A program made the translations under genes and the position numbers. A stretch of 64,000 nt of DNA from Chitinophagaceae bacterium (GTDB taxonomy: Bacteria > Bacteroidota > Bacteroidia > Chitinophagales > Chitinophagaceae): the NCBI GenBank assembly GCA_016710935.1, contig JADJTY010000015.1:1-64000 (forward strand), read 5' to 3'. The notes under the pieces were generated by a model. That model was not told the DNA's origin, ran no database searches, and saw only the letters and a program-made list of their open reading frames with translations. Of this stretch, positions 40,001 through 50,413 are shown piece after piece (position 1 is the stretch's first letter; every line of letters begins with the position of its first letter).

Positions 40001-40406
40001 TTAAGGTGTCCAGTAAAAAACCACGCATACGGCCCGAGGTATAATTAATGGTTGATCCGCCACGGGTATTACCGTTTGACGGGCCCACACTATCATAAAT
40101 TGGCCCACGCTCTATCCAGTTAAGTGGTGTACTTTGGGCATTGGCTACATTGCCGCTGTTATTACGGGCAGACTGTTTTTGCCGTTGTGCGGCTTTTAAC
40201 TGTTCTGTATATTCAATGGCATTCATCAGGCGATGTGCAGGAACATAGCCTAAAGCCGGGTCTTTTTCCAGTTCAAAAGCAAACTTATCCCTGGCGTTGG
40301 GGTTATCGCCGGTTTGTGTGTTCGCTTTTTGGGACACCGATGTTAAAGAAGAAAAAAGAAAAAAGACTGTAATTGGTAGGAGTAATAGTTTTCTCATGAA
40401 AGCCAA
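31014..40406 (-). CDS. Giant T9SS-secreted adhesin-like protein with beta-propeller and many Ig/P-domains, 3130 aa
   Basis: A signal peptide (LLLLPITVFFLFSSL) leads into a BNR/VPS10-sortilin-like propeller (about 95-780) with repeats such as 'GGVWKSTNGGTSF' and 'GGLFYSNDNGATF'. Three Ig-like repeats starting 'VTINQAAAQ' follow (about 790-1105), then a PKD-like unit and a Gly-rich domain of the ALK/PF12810 type (about 1190-1440). Next are four proprotein-convertase P-like domains (each ending near 'GTWTLAMADGGPGD' or 'GNIAGGW') interleaved with Ig-like domains. A type A T9SS C-terminal domain (last ~85 residues, 'CFIYPNPTSGKFQVR' to 'MCRVVIQ') ends the protein. It is presumably exported by T9SS and surface-anchored, for adhesion or binding. 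Its C-terminal half is nearly identical in DNA to the next gene. No frame defect. Confidence 0.9.
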   Translation of the reverse strand: MAFMRKLLLLPITVFFLFSSLTSVSQKANTQTGDNPNARDKFAFELEKDPALGYVPAHRLMNAIEYTEQLKAAQRQKQSARNNSGNVANAQSTPLNWIERGPIYDSVGPSNGNTRGGSTINYTSGRMRGFLLDTLNDPSGNTAFASGVAGGIWKCTNFLSTENNWVKVDDRFSNLAISSICQDPTNPQIIYFSTGEPTDNADRVNGGGVWKSTNGGTSFTFLASTANYLRSFKIGCDAAGNVYLACRVTTIPINQQGGLFRSTNGGTSWTDITPNNLVGGTTNSCTDFEFSASGNLNATFGYRGTVVNHRYTTNPVTVTAGSWSSGAGFRTSNAPAIRTEMAVRGNILYAVTANTGNRTDSCYKSVDGGATWTKQNTVILPSGLATQSWYNLSLDINPANTSELITGGLDAFRSTDDGANWTRMTYWVSTAPYVHADHHFVHYWIAGGQTRIIMGTDGGLFYSNDNGATFNAKNKNLGLKQFYSAAIHPAAGSPYIMAGAQDNGVHAISNPGLTYSKEVTGGDGCIVHINQQNPLIQFGSYVGNAYRRSINGGASWSSINFPNGSFVNPFDYDDAQNIMYCSEGLGAQMRRWDNANSSNTSIVVSFSNVSGTLTSLKYSPHTANRLYFGTNAGKLYRLDNANTVSGTTGTAVDISGASFPAGTIICVNSGTTDNNLVATYTNYGINNVWVSTNGGTSWTAIDGDLPDMPVRWAMFEPGDNSKLFLATEAGIYTTTNINGASTQWLPETTFPTVSTYMLKMRTSDSTIVAGTHGRGLWTSKIPSVVATNPNVTINQAAAQADPTSASPINFTVVFDQAVTGFATGDVTLSGTAGATTAVVSGGPTTFNVAVSGMASSGTVIATIAAGVCTNAALEPNNASTSTDNTVTYNLPATPPTVTINQAAAQADPTSTSPINFTVVFDQPVTGFATGDVTLSGTAGATTATVTGSGATYNVAVTGMVSCGTVIATIPAGVAQNASAQTNSASTSTDNTVNFITANPTVTINQAAAQVDPTAASPINFTVVFSEPVTGFATGDITLSGTAGATTGTVTGGPSTYNVAVSGMTTSGTVIATIAAGVAQSGCPAPNAASTSTDNTVTYNAPPACTSVDPVPNQTVCNNSPTTAVNFTSSTPGTTFSWVNNTPSIGLAANGTGNIPSFIATNATALPVTATITVTPVLTTVTATTTTFNFTGGAQTFTVPAGVSSINITTLGAEGGTGATGGNAATGGAGGRGSRATGTLAVTPGQVLTIFVGGAGGAPTAGFNGGGTGGNANSGGGGGASDVRFPGAASADRILVAGGGGGGGRAGCELNTVAGGAGGNGDGNGANGTDAPTSGGFAGGGFGAIGVTPGAAGIGCGGFLGNPGLAGFGPAGGNGGGGQTCCCFNFASVPGGGGGGGGFLGGAGGGGGSAGTVGCSGNDKGAGGGGAGGTSYTGGVTAGAVTTNIQTGNGQVVLNYNVTTICNGPTTAFTITVNPTATVNVVPDQQLCAGSPTLPVNFTSATPGAIFNWTNNTPAIGLAAAGTGNIPSFVAQNPGNTPLVATVTVTPSLPIGPGIPAGNFNFTNAANIAIPGSGTGSGSGSGANPYPSNITVSGIPTTGVSVESIRLTNIQHTWSDDIGVLLVGPGGQKFVPLARVGGTTGFDVATTITIRDGSPAMPTGSAAIPTGTYGPTAGATAIWPAPAPGTPYNYAAPAGTSTFANTFNTTSNYNGTWSLYVTDMAAGDIGNIAGGWGITLVTPAIPPSVCVGTPRTFTITVNPNAAIVIVADPGTTICEGDPTLLTVYESAGLTTVNLTQSSSQVPVPGSVSCNAGGLHTDNSYWRAYNLAALGLPSALTVNTVTFGIEQASGGAQPVTVRLYTQNPGPAFPGGTRTLVGTQAATVNNSTLTTQTVTFATPVVVPNTAVLIVELFTPSGQATGRSFFIGSNPAAQTGPSYLSAATCGVNTPTDVAVIGFPNMRIILNVAGTVGATGPISTGTFLWSPAAGLSSTTSNPVAASPMNTTTYTVVRTTPGGCTRTATVTITVNKRPVVTTQPVNEVRCAGTTATFTVGATGTGLIYQWQESLAGCAGPWNNIANGAPYSGANTATLTINPVNGTFSGRGYRVIVTGVCAPIGTVNISNCATLTVNPLPVVTITPAGPVCGGVAGLFGTQLSTASAPPPVPGSCTTASGAISVAVPDNTANGVSTTLAVSCVPANATITGIRVNFNMPGHTYVGDMIMNLRAPNGTILNLAKYMSGTATQAGTYPNAGFVNTTISSSGTAALGTATSTPITGTWKADLLNGTIPFTIQEIAGFTSTATNWNQLFSVPNGTWTLAMADGGPGDVGTLTNWSITVEYTTPGTTGSTLSYVWAPVTGLYTDAQATIPYTGTSTPVVYAAPTTLTTYTVTATDVVTGCVSTASVLVNYTPPAPSVTPSSVTMCLGDPAVRLIANSSTTTTSNVTASSGTISVPIPDGTSVAATSNLTVAGVPTGANVSEIRVTMNINHTWVGDVDVNLRAPNNAILNLVGSLDGGTGGNATDNFTNTVFSSLPGGAAISGAPAPRTGTFAAEARAGFGPIGFIQTVNNWAALTPTSASANGTWTLAMGDNVGTDTGTLTSWSISITTSVTVGVPSTAATWSPIAGLFNDAAATIPYAGTPRDTVWTMPTPSGVYTYSATVQSLPAFLPVPPAFTNPAAVAIPIGGTGTPYPSNLTVSGLPVAGVTVHSVVLNGINHTWGEDVDILIQSPTGQNVILMSDVGGTAAFNATYTFADSGPAMSITGANATGTYRPTNNGATDNFPAPGPGSVTQATPTLASLTGDMNGVWKLFAVDDDAAGDAGSIAGGYTIRFNVPVAPCTSPARTVVVTVRQPTVLNAQLPANQTICTDKVATFTVAVTGGTGPHSYQWQVSTNGGGTWANVNNGGVYSGATTATLTITAPPVTMNGYQYRAIVNGAAPCAAQTSRAATLTVNPLPAFTISANPTSLLPGMQTTIAASTITPPAAPFVYSWIRNGVVLSSPALGVVSGLGTANLRVDVDGMGDYQLRVTDANGCTNISNTVTIKDSASGKCFIYPNPTSGKFQVRYYSVANNVLPRFLTIYDSKGDRVLSQNYTIGRPYDRMDVDMRGFGKGLYWVEIGDLNGNRLTMCRVVIQ

Positions 40407-40550
40407 TTTTAGGTTAGATAGTTTAACAGATAGTTAATAAAGTGTGTAAATTAAAAAAAAAACTCGACTTAGCGGAAATCATTTTTTTATTGGATAATTA
40501 GAATATTTTTCTTCAGATAGTTCGTAACTGTTTCATCATCAATTAACAAG

Positions 40551-40583
40551 CCGCCCCGGATAAATCCGGGGCGGCCGTTTTAT
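40551..40583. terminator. Perfect GC-rich hairpin in duplicated intergenic region
   Basis: CCGCCCCGGAT (40551-40561) pairs perfectly with ATCCGGGGCGG (40564-40574); a T-rich tract follows on the plus strand. The surrounding intergenic DNA (about 40410-40614) matches 50210-50413, which has an equivalent hairpin at 50359-50388. The strand it serves is unclear because all genes nearby are on the minus strand. Confidence 0.55.
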
Positions 40584-40614
40584 TTTAAGGTGCTGATGTT
40601 CCTTAACAGTATAT

Positions 40615-40984
40615 CACGATGCTCCTGCTGCCAGGTATCTGACCATCACTATCAATTACAGAAACGTTATATACGCCTGCTGCTGCACTTCTTATGTCTA
40701 CATCTATTTGTGTGAAAGGCGCACTGGTTATCATACGGTCTTTATACCAGCTGTATAAGTGCATTATTCACAACCACAGAGACCTGCTTACCCGGTTGAT
40801 TGTAAACCCTTACCTGGAACTGGTCACGGCTTGGATTAGGAAAGACCCACACAATACTGGCACTTTCTGCAATAATGGTTACCGCATTGGATAATGCCGT
40901 ACAACCTGCCCCGGTAGTGGCCCTGGCTGTATAGATTCCCAGATCTGACATGCTAACAGTTAAGGTTAAGCCGGTTGCTCCCGG
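40615..40984 (-). pseudogene. Orphan T9SS C-terminal fragment, decayed copy of the 3465-aa protein's tail
   Basis: The minus strand reads 'PGATGLTLTV', 'SDLGIYTARATTGAGC', 'WVFPNPSRDQFQVRVYNQPG' and, one frame over, 'MITSAPFTQIDVDIRSA', matching the last ~120 residues of the protein at 50414-60811. There is no start, and a frameshift occurs after 'NNALIQLV'. It abuts the terminator T-tract of the M36 gene, marking a duplication breakpoint. It cannot encode a secreted protein by itself. Confidence 0.85.
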
Positions 40985-41017
40985 AATAAAAAGGAGCTGC
41001 CTTTTATGACAGCTCCT
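40985..41017 (-). terminator. Terminator of the M36-containing gene
   Basis: GGAGCTG (40993-40999) and CAGCTCC (41010-41016) form the stem; on the minus strand TTTTTATT follows. The T-tract runs directly into the orphan fragment. Confidence 0.8.
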
Positions 41018-41043
41018 TCATTTAACTATTAACCGAGAAAAAT

Positions 41044-44000
41044 TTACTGTATCACTACTCTGCACATGGTTAAACGGTTACCGTTCAGGTCACCGATCTC
41101 AACCCAGTAGAGTCCTTTTCCAAATCCACGCATATCAACATCCATTCTGTCGTATGGTCTTCCGATCGTGTAGTTCTGTGACAATACGCGGTCGCCTTTA
41201 GAATCATAAATTGTTAAGAATCTTGGCAACACGTTGTTTGCAACACTGTAATACCTAACCTGGAACTTACCACTGGTTGGGTTTGGATAGATGAAGCACT
41301 TACCGCTTGCAGAATCTTTGATGGTTACGGTATTCGAAATGTTCGTACATCCGTTCGCATCAGTAACTCTCAGTTGGTAATCGCCCATACCATCCACATC
41401 CACTCTCAGGTTAGCTGTTCCTAAACCACTCACCACACCCAATGCAGGGCTGCTGAGTACCACACCATTACGTATCCAGCTATACACAAATGGTGCAGCA
41501 GGAGGAGTTATGGTAGAAGCAGCTATGGTTGTTTGCATACCTGGTAACAGGCTGGTAGGATTAGCACTGATCGAGAACGCCGGTAATGCATTAACAGTTA
41601 AAGTAGCTGCTCTTGATGTTTGTGCAGCACATGGTGCAGCACCATTCACAATCGCACGGTACTGGTATCCGTTCATAGTTACCGGAGGTGCAGTAATGGT
41701 CAGCGTAGCTGTAGTAGCACCGCTGTAAACACCACCATTGTTAACATTGGCCCAGGTACCACCACCATTGGTGCTTACCTGCCACTGATAGCTGTGAGGG
41801 CCGGTTCCGGCGGTAACTGCTACCGTAAAGGTTGCTACCTTATCAGTACAGATGGTTTGGTTAGCCGGCAACTGTGCATTCAGCACCGTTGGGGCGTTAA
41901 CCGTTACAATCACTGTTCTTGTTGGTGATTGGCAGGTACCAACTCCTGTCTGCGCAGTACTAAAGAGTACCCTGGAAATTGCGCCGGCAGGTTCCTGCCA
42001 TATTTGCTGCGGAGCAGTTGTTGTTAATGGGAACTGCATACCCATCCTGATCAGGTTTACAGTGGTACCGTTTATTACTGTTGTATTTGGTGCCACACCT
42101 GTATAGGAATTAACAGTGCCACGGTAACCCATTATACCAATCACATCTCCGGCATTAACCGATATATTAACAGGTATTGCACCTGGTGCCGGGTTATTCT
42201 GTGTTAAGAACAATGTAGTGAACGCATTGGTTGTGCCAGGAAAGCTGGTGGAGGTGTAGCTCCGTTAAATCTTACTACAGCTATACTCTGTGCACCAGTT
42301 GAAGCTGTTGTAGGAACTTCCACTGAAGACATGGTAAATGCACTTGGTGCTGTAAACCAGTAACCTCTTACACTACCTGTAAATGTACCGGCTTGTGGAG
42401 GTAAAGTAATTACTGAACCTGATGTGATCATATTATTCACCGTTACGGTGTAAGGATAAACACCCGATGGTGTTGGCCTTGTCCATACCGAATCTACTCT
42501 TGTTCCTGCTACGTAAGGTACAGTAGCTGCTGCATCATGGAATAATCCCGCTGCAGGGCTCCATACCGCTGGTGAAGCAACCACACCTGTTGTGTAATTA
42601 ACTGTTAATTCCCAGTTGGTTAATGTACCAAGGTCACCTGCACCCCAATCGTACATACCCAGTGTCCAGTTACCGTTAGGTACTGAATACAAGTTATTAT
42701 GATTTGTTGTAGTTGGTATATATCCGGCCGGCGATGTTGGACCACCAGGGAAAGTATTACCTCCACCCGGGCCATTTACAATATAGGTAGCACCCACCGC
42801 ATCTGGTGCGAAAGTTCCTGTATAAGGAGGTAGAGCCGAACTCAACGGAGTAGTGCTTGCTGTACTGATAATGGTGTTGATGAAATTAGCACCGGCACCA
42901 CCTGTCCTGTTGACGTTTGCATCAATATTGAACACCTGTCCATTAGGTGCTTTCACAACGATCACCATATCGGCAATATAAGTATGTGTCAGATTTAACT
43001 TAACACTCATACCGGTGATTGTTGCGTTTGCAGGAATACCTGAAACAGCCAGATTTGGTGTAACAACTCCGGGGAAAACTGTTTGTGGCCATGTTGCAGG
43101 ACCATCCGGAATGGTAAGCGCCAATGTACCTGAATTAAAGCTCGTAGTAAATGACTGTGAAGAAGTTGCTTTTAGTTTAACTGCAGGATCTCCCAGGCAC
43201 ATCGTAACTGAACTTGGTGTTACGGTAGGTGCAGGAGGTGTGTAGTTAACCAATACCGAAGCTGTACTTACACAACCCGTTGCTACATCTGTAGCGGTTA
43301 CTGTATAGGTTGTTTGTACTGTTGGCGCAGCATATACTACAGGTGTATTTGTACCTGTGTAAGGTATAGTTGCCTGTGCATCGTTATACAAACCGGTAAC
43401 CGGAGCCCATACATAAGAAAGTGTAGAGCCTGTTGTACCTGGTGTGGTATATTCAACCGTGATCGACCAGTTGGTTAAAGTACCCACATCACCAGGACCT
43501 CCATCGGCCATGGCCAATGTCCAGGTTCCGTTTGGAACTGAGAATAACTGGTTCCAGTTGGTAGCTGTTGATGTGAAGCCGGCTATTTCCTGAATTGTAA
43601 ATGGTATCGTACCATTCAGCAGATCAGCTTTCCACGTTCCTGTAATAGGCGTGGTGGTTGCTGTACCTAAAGCTGCTGTACCTGATGAACTGATGGTGGT
43701 ATTTACAAATCCTGCATTAGGATAAGTACCTGCCTGTGTAGCAGTTCCACTCATATATTTAGCCAGGTTTAAAATTGTACCATTAGGCGCTCTCAGGTTC
43801 ATGATCATATCGCCCACATACGTGTGGCCCGGCATGTTGAAGTTAACCCTGATACCCGTAACCGTTGCATTGGCAGGTACGCATGAAACCGCAAGGGTGG
43901 TTGAAACACCATTTGCTGTATTATCCGGTACTGCAACACTGATCGCACCAGATGCTGTAGTACAACTACCCGGCACCGGAGGAGGTGCAGATGCTGTACT

Positions 44001-47000
44001 TAATTGTGTACCAAACAAACCTGCAACACCACCGCATACAGGGCCCGCAGGGGTAATGGTAACTACCGGTAAAGGATTAACCGTTAAGGTAGCACAGTTT
44101 GATACGTTGGTTGGTGGATTCCACGGAGCACAAATACCGGTTACTACGCAACGGTATCCTCTGCCACTAAGTGCACCACTAACAGGGTTTATAGTAAGGG
44201 TTGCTGTATTAGCACCACTGTAAGGAGCTCCGTTTGCTATATTATTCCACGGACCTGCACAACCTGCAAGGCTTTCCTGCCATTGGTAGATAAGACCTGT
44301 ACCTGTTGCACCTACTGTAAAGGTTGCAGTAGTACCGGCACATCTTACTTCATTAACAGGCTGTGTAGTTACCACAGGACGCTTGTTAACGGTAATGGTA
44401 ACCTGCGCTGATGCCTGGCAACCTGCACTTGTAGTACGTACCACCGTATAAGTTGTTGTATTCATTGGTGAGGCTGCAACAGGGTTTGAAGTTGTTGAAC
44501 TTAAACCTGCAGCAGGGCTCCATAAGAAAGTACCTGTTGAAATTGGTCCTGTTGCGCCTACTGTTCCGGCAACATTCAGGATAATACGCATATTGGGGAA
44601 ACCAATTGTTGCTACGTCTGTAGGATTGACAACGCCACAGGTTGCAGCAGATAAATAACTCGGACCTGTTTGAGCTGCCGGGTTACTGCCTATAAAGAAG
44701 GAACGGCCGGTAGCCTGTCCGCTTGGTGTAAATAATTCAACAATTAATACCGCTGTGTTAGGAACTACAACCGGTGTTGCAAAAGTTACTGTTTGCGTAG
44801 TTAAGGTTGAATTATTCACTGTGGCATTCTGCGTACCAACTAAAGTACGTGTGCCACCAGGGAAAGCTGGTCCGGCATTCTGTGTGTATAATCTCACAGT
44901 TACAGGCTGAGCTCCACCAGAGGCCTGCTCAATACCAAAGGTTACGGTATTAACCGTTAACGCAGATGGTAGACCCAAAGTTGCCAGGTTATAAGCCCTC
45001 CAATAACTGTTATCTGTATGTAATCCGCCTGCATTGCAAGATACTGATCCTGCAACAGGTACCTGAGATCCTGACTGGGTTAAAGAAACCGGTCCGGTGC
45101 CAGCTGCATCATAAACAGTAAGCAATGTTGGATCTCCTTCACATAATGTTGTGCCGGGATCTGCTACTATAACGAGGCTCGCGTTTGGATTAACTGTAAT
45201 AGTGAATGTACGTTGTGTACCAAAACAGGTTGCTGCACTTACAGGAGTGTAAGTAATCTGCACCTGGCCGGCACCGGTACGTAAGCCCGCTGTGGTAATA
45301 CCACCGGTAACACCACCGATATAAGAAGAACCACCGGCACCGCTTGCGCCTACAAAATTAGTAAGACCAGGATGGTTTCCACCACCGCCTGTTGAGCCGC
45401 CGCCAACACCACCAGCAGGACCTGTTGCATTTCCGGCCTGGTTACTGTTTGTTTCTACTCCACCGGCTCCACCAATACCAAGGGTTCCCGGAGCTCCGTT
45501 ATTTCCAGGAACAGTTGCAAAAGTTGAAGTACCACCGGCACCTCCGGCTGCTTGCGTTCCACCAGTAGCAAGCGTCCAGCCGGCAACAGAGCCGATCCAT
45601 GCTGAACCGCCACCGCCACCATACAGTCCGCCACCACCGCCACCACCGGTTCCTCTGCCACAACCTGCCACACGGTCACCACCGGCTCCGCCGCCACCAG
45701 CACCTACTATTACACGGTTGGCCAATGCATAAGGAGCAATCCTTACATCACTGGCACCACCACCACCACCACCTCGTGCATTTGCACAACCTGGGTTGGC
45801 TCCGGCTGCACCGCCGCCATTAAATCCTCCGGTTAGGGAAGAGGTAGCACCGCCACCTACGTATACATTTAATACCTGCCCGGGCACAACGGCAAGGTTG
45901 CCTTCAGCATAGCCGCCTAATCCACCGGCACCTCCAGCTACACTGGAATTGCCCTGGGCGCCCCAGGTTTTAAGATTTACTGAATTGATACCGGCAGGAA
46001 CCGTAAAGGTTTGAACTGCACCGGTAGCATTAAAGGTTGTTACAACGGGTGTAGCAAGTCCTGTTACAGGTGTAACAGTGATCGTAGCTACCAATGGTGT
46101 AGAACCAGGATTTAGTGCAATAAACGAAGGTATATTACCTGTACCGGCTGCTGCAAGACCAATGGCAGGGGTATTGTTTGTCCACTGGAATATTGTACCC
46201 GCCGGAGTTCCTGTAAAGGTTACGGCAGTAGTAGGTGAACCCTGGCAAAGTACCTGGTTGGGTATTGCATTAACTATTGGTGTTGGATTAACTGTGATGG
46301 TAAAGCTTGTAGGCGTACCCAAACAGCCACCTATAACCGGCGTAACTGTTATGGTAGCAACAATGGGTGCTGCTGTTGCATTGGTGGCTATAAAGCTGGC
46401 AATGTTACCAGTACCACTTGCAGCCAAACCAATTGCCGGGGCACTGTTTGTCCAGTTATACGTTGCACCCGCAGGAGTACCTGTAAAGTTAACTGCCGTA
46501 GTTGGAGAACCGGCACAAACCGATTGGTTAGGTACCGTGTTCACTGTAGGATTAGCTGAAGTAATGATCAAAGAGAAACGCCTCATTGATCCATTATCTA
46601 TAATTGCATTATCGCTGACATTCAAGGTCCAAACGCCATTGGCATTTTGACCATCAAATGCTGAAAGCGGATTATCTGGGGCAAAATTGCCGGACAGGAA
46701 CTGGCCACTTGCTGAAGTTACAGTGCCTAAAGAAGGGAATGCACCGTCATCATCCAGCAACGTAGTACATATATTTTCACGTGTTCCGCCACGTTGGTTT
46801 ACAATAGTAACAGTTGTGCCCCCTGGTGACGTTAATGTGAAAATAAGATCTCCGATAAATGTATGATCCATAGCAGCGTTCACGTTGCCTGGTGTAGCAT
46901 CACAAGTTGAAGCTGGTGCAGCATCAAATCTAAAGTTCAGATCGGTGATTGTACCTGCTCCACTTACTGTTAGTGGAATATTTACACCTGCAGGTGTATT

Positions 47001-50000
47001 ATCAGGAACTGCAACCGCAGGGCCTGTGTAACTGAATGTAGCTACGCAGGGAACCAATGGAACATTATAGGTAACGCTATTATCTGTACTGGTAGAGGCT
47101 GTATTTGGAACTGCAGATCCGTTAACACAAACACCTGCGGCTATAGAAGCTGTTACAGTGCCGCTTCCGGTCATTCCTGAAACAGCCACGTTATAAGTAG
47201 TAGGGCCTCCGGTAACCGTTGCAGTAGTTGCTCCGGCAGTACCGCCTACGGTAACATCACCTGTTGCAAAACCGGTAACAGCCTCACTAAATACTGCTGT
47301 AAAGTTAATTGGTGATACACCGGTAGGATCCGGTTGGGCTGCGGCCTGGTTAATAGTAACTGAAGGCGCCGCTGCTACGCAAATAGGGGCGGTTACCAAA
47401 AGCGAATAACTAGCTGTTTGACCGGGGGTAACATTACCCACATGGAAAACAACGGTGGCTAATGGCGGAACATTAAATGACCAGTTAATGGTTGCTCCCG
47501 CTGCAGCACTTGATCCAGGGTGTCCTAGCCAGTTAGTACAGAAATTTGTTAATACAACTGAGCCATTATGTGCAGTTACAAAGCTGAAATTTGTTGCGGT
47601 GTTGGTATATGATACGTTAACACACTGAACAGCATTAACCGGGTTTGTCCAGGTATGCTGTACATAATGTAAAGCCCCTGCTATACCAGCAGGAGCCGGA
47701 CAAGTAGCGGCAGCACATGTTGAAATTACACCATCCCTGTTGGCACGTAAACTTACAGGTGAATTGGCAGGGCCAACAGTACCAACAAATGTGGTACAAA
47801 CCCCTACAGTAAATGTTACTGTATTATCTGTACTGGTAGATGCCAGGTTAGGTTCATTTATTGCGTTAATACAAACTCCAGGAGGAATTGACGCTAAAAC
47901 AGTTCCGGTTGTTGTCATACCGGTTACTGCAACATTATAAGTTGTTCCACTACCCGTAACAGTTGCTAAAGTTGCACCGGCTGTTCCTGATAAGGTAACA
48001 TCACCAGTTGCAAAACCTGTAACTACCTGATCGAAGACTACGGTAAAGTTGATAGGTGCAACACTGGTTGGATCAGGTTGAGCCGCAGCCTGGTTAATGG
48101 TTACAGTAGGATTTGATCCTACAACACAGGTTGGTGGCATAGCAAAAGAAACCGTTTGGTCATTGATGCTGGCACTTGAACCCTGTGCAGCACCAAATCC
48201 CATACCTCTTCTGGCAAAAGCCCTCCAGATAGCACAGGTATGGCTACCACCATACAAAGATACATCAGCTGCCAGTATTGCATCCCTTGCAGTTATAAAA
48301 CCAGGCTGGCAAGGTTGTACTCTAAGGCCCTCCATTACTAAACGGAGTGCCACCACGTTACCACCAGTGCCTGCAAAATTATATATATTGGGGTCAATGC
48401 CTGTTGTGCTTGGGTCATTGATCAGTTCCCAGGTCAATTCCCATAGTGCAGAACAAAAAACAAAGCCTACGCCATGCGGAACAGCTTGCCCCGGTAAATT
48501 AGCATATGTCACCGTATTTATAGACATATCAGTGCAATATCTTTGTGGCCTTATACCAGGTCCACTATTAGGCTGGTTAAGTGCGTAAGTACCGATACCC
48601 CTCGGAGAATTAAAGCCCGTGTTTAGGGTAGCTGTAGCCCAGTTTTGGGTCATCATCAAACCCAGGTAATCACTCCATCCTTCACCAGCCTGTTCCTGGT
48701 TACCTAAGCAACCAACACCACCCTGGTTAGAGCGGTTACTCACACCATGTCCCAATTCATGAAGAATTATTCCATTATCAACATCGCCGTCCCTGTCAGG
48801 AGTTGGCGCATTCCATAAAAACATCTGCATCCTTCCGCTTCCACCATCTGCAGGGGTGCTGAAGTTCGCATTATTGACATTACTGGCGTCCTGGGCTTCA
48901 GCATTCACATGGTCATTTCCTGCACCACCACGTCCCAGGTTATCATCCTGAAAATTACGGCCGGCTTCCGTAAAGCCGTAACCATATAAGATATCATGTG
49001 CTATATTATTCCAGTAAAATAAGTTAGTTATATTCCATCGCTGATTTGGTATCGGTACGGTGTTAACTATTGGCTCCTGTGTAAAATCAGGAACAAAATC
49101 AAACGTTAAGTTAGGAAAAGCCGTCTGCGAACTTGCCGATTTGGCTATTGATCCGGTATTGGTTGGAGCCGTACGGTCTTCATAAGCCCATACATTATTA
49201 CTACGGCTGTAATCGTAATCTGCGGCCGCAGCACCTGTATGCCATCTTAATGTAACAGCATTTGCCACTACGCCTGCATTTGTCCACGGGTCGGTACGTA
49301 AGGCCGGGGCACCACCAGGGTGAAGCGGGCTTTCCGCCGGGTAAGGAACTACCCGGTACGTTGCAGTAGTTACTAAGGAAGGGTCATCAGTTTTTACCTT
49401 TTTAAAATCAAATGTATTCTTTAATGTAGTTTCAGAATTATTTACCGGTAAATTTCCATAATCAAATCCCGGATATTTAATATTAGGGTTTTCATTTGGA
49501 ATACCCCAGTTATCATAAACTGTATAATTATCCATGCCCAAAATGCTGTTATTAACAGCATCTACTCTTACCATCCAGTAATCAGAATTTGTTTTGGGTA
49601 TTATATATACCTGCCAGGCTAAATTGTATGTTTTAGTTTGCTCATTAGGCACCCAGGTTAACTGGGCTGTAATATTTTCACGGGAAACTCCCATATTACC
49701 GAATTCAACAAACTTCCCATCATCCTTACGGTTAATTGCAATAGCCATTTGAGAGGCGCGGAAGCCACGGTCTGACAGCGCAGACTGAACAGCAGATTCT
49801 GCTGATACCGCAGGCCTTGCTGAAGTGCTGTTAATTGCATTATCAATGTTCGGATCTAAAGCTCCGAAATTGGTAAGTAATTTGCCATTCCGGAAGGATA
49901 GCGCCAGTATCTGGTTATAAACCGGGATACCTTTGTAAGTCTGTTGCAGGGATACATAGCGTATACCTGTGGAAACATCTTCGTAAGTATAAAATACTCT

Positions 50001-50165
50001 CGAATTGCTGAACACTTCGGCCGTAATGCCGGTAGCGTCGTTAGAGCTTACTAACTGACTGGCTAAACGCAGTGCCAGGTCATTTTCCGCCTGACTTACA
50101 TTCTGTGCTTTTGTGAAGAACACACTGAATGCCATCAAAAGGATTAAGGGGATAATTTTTCTCAT
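41044..50165 (-). CDS. Giant T9SS-secreted M36 (fungalysin) metallopeptidase with Ig/P/Gly-rich domains, ~3040 aa, one frameshift
   Basis: The signal peptide (IIPLILLMAFSVFFTKAQ) is followed by an FTP-type propeptide (ITAEVFSNSRVFYTYED, about 45-100) and a PepSY-like region. The M36 catalytic domain follows, with zinc motif HELGHG (His at about residue 468) and downstream 'AGEGWSDYLGLMM' supplying the third ligand. After about residue 690 come Ig-like 'VTINQAAAQ' repeats, P-domains, PKD-like units, a Gly-rich domain (about 1385-1640), more P-domains and the same T9SS C-terminal domain as the previous gene. A missing T near 42240 splits the frame into 42204-50165 and 41044-42213; restoring it gives 'PAFPGTTNAFTTLFLTQ'. 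Predicted extracellular protease and adhesin. The single break in 9 kb suggests a consensus error. Confidence 0.88.
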
Positions 50166-50358
50166 AAAAATTATTTAGTTGGTTAATTGAATTCAGGAAC
50201 TCGTTAAAAAAGGATATTGTTTTGGATTCAGGGGATAACAGATAGTTAATATAATGTGTAAATTAAAAAAAAAATACTATTTAACGGAAATCTTTTTTTA
50301 AATGGATAATTATAATATTTTTCTTCAGTTAGTTCGAAACTGTTTCATTATCAATAAG

Positions 50359-50388
50359 CGGCCGCCCCGGATTTATCAAGGGCGGCCG
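50359..50388. terminator. GC-rich hairpin between the second and third giant genes
   Basis: CGGCCGCCC (50359-50367) pairs with GGGCGGCCG (50380-50388). It is homologous to the hairpin at 40551-40574 and part of the duplicated intergenic block. T-rich on the plus-strand side. Confidence 0.55.
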
Positions 50389-50413
50389 TTTTATTTTAAG
50401 TTGCTGATGTTCC

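Noticed and set aside
41044..42213. Separate 389-aa secreted protein
   Set aside because: It has no signal peptide and continues the M36 protein after a one-base slip near 42240.
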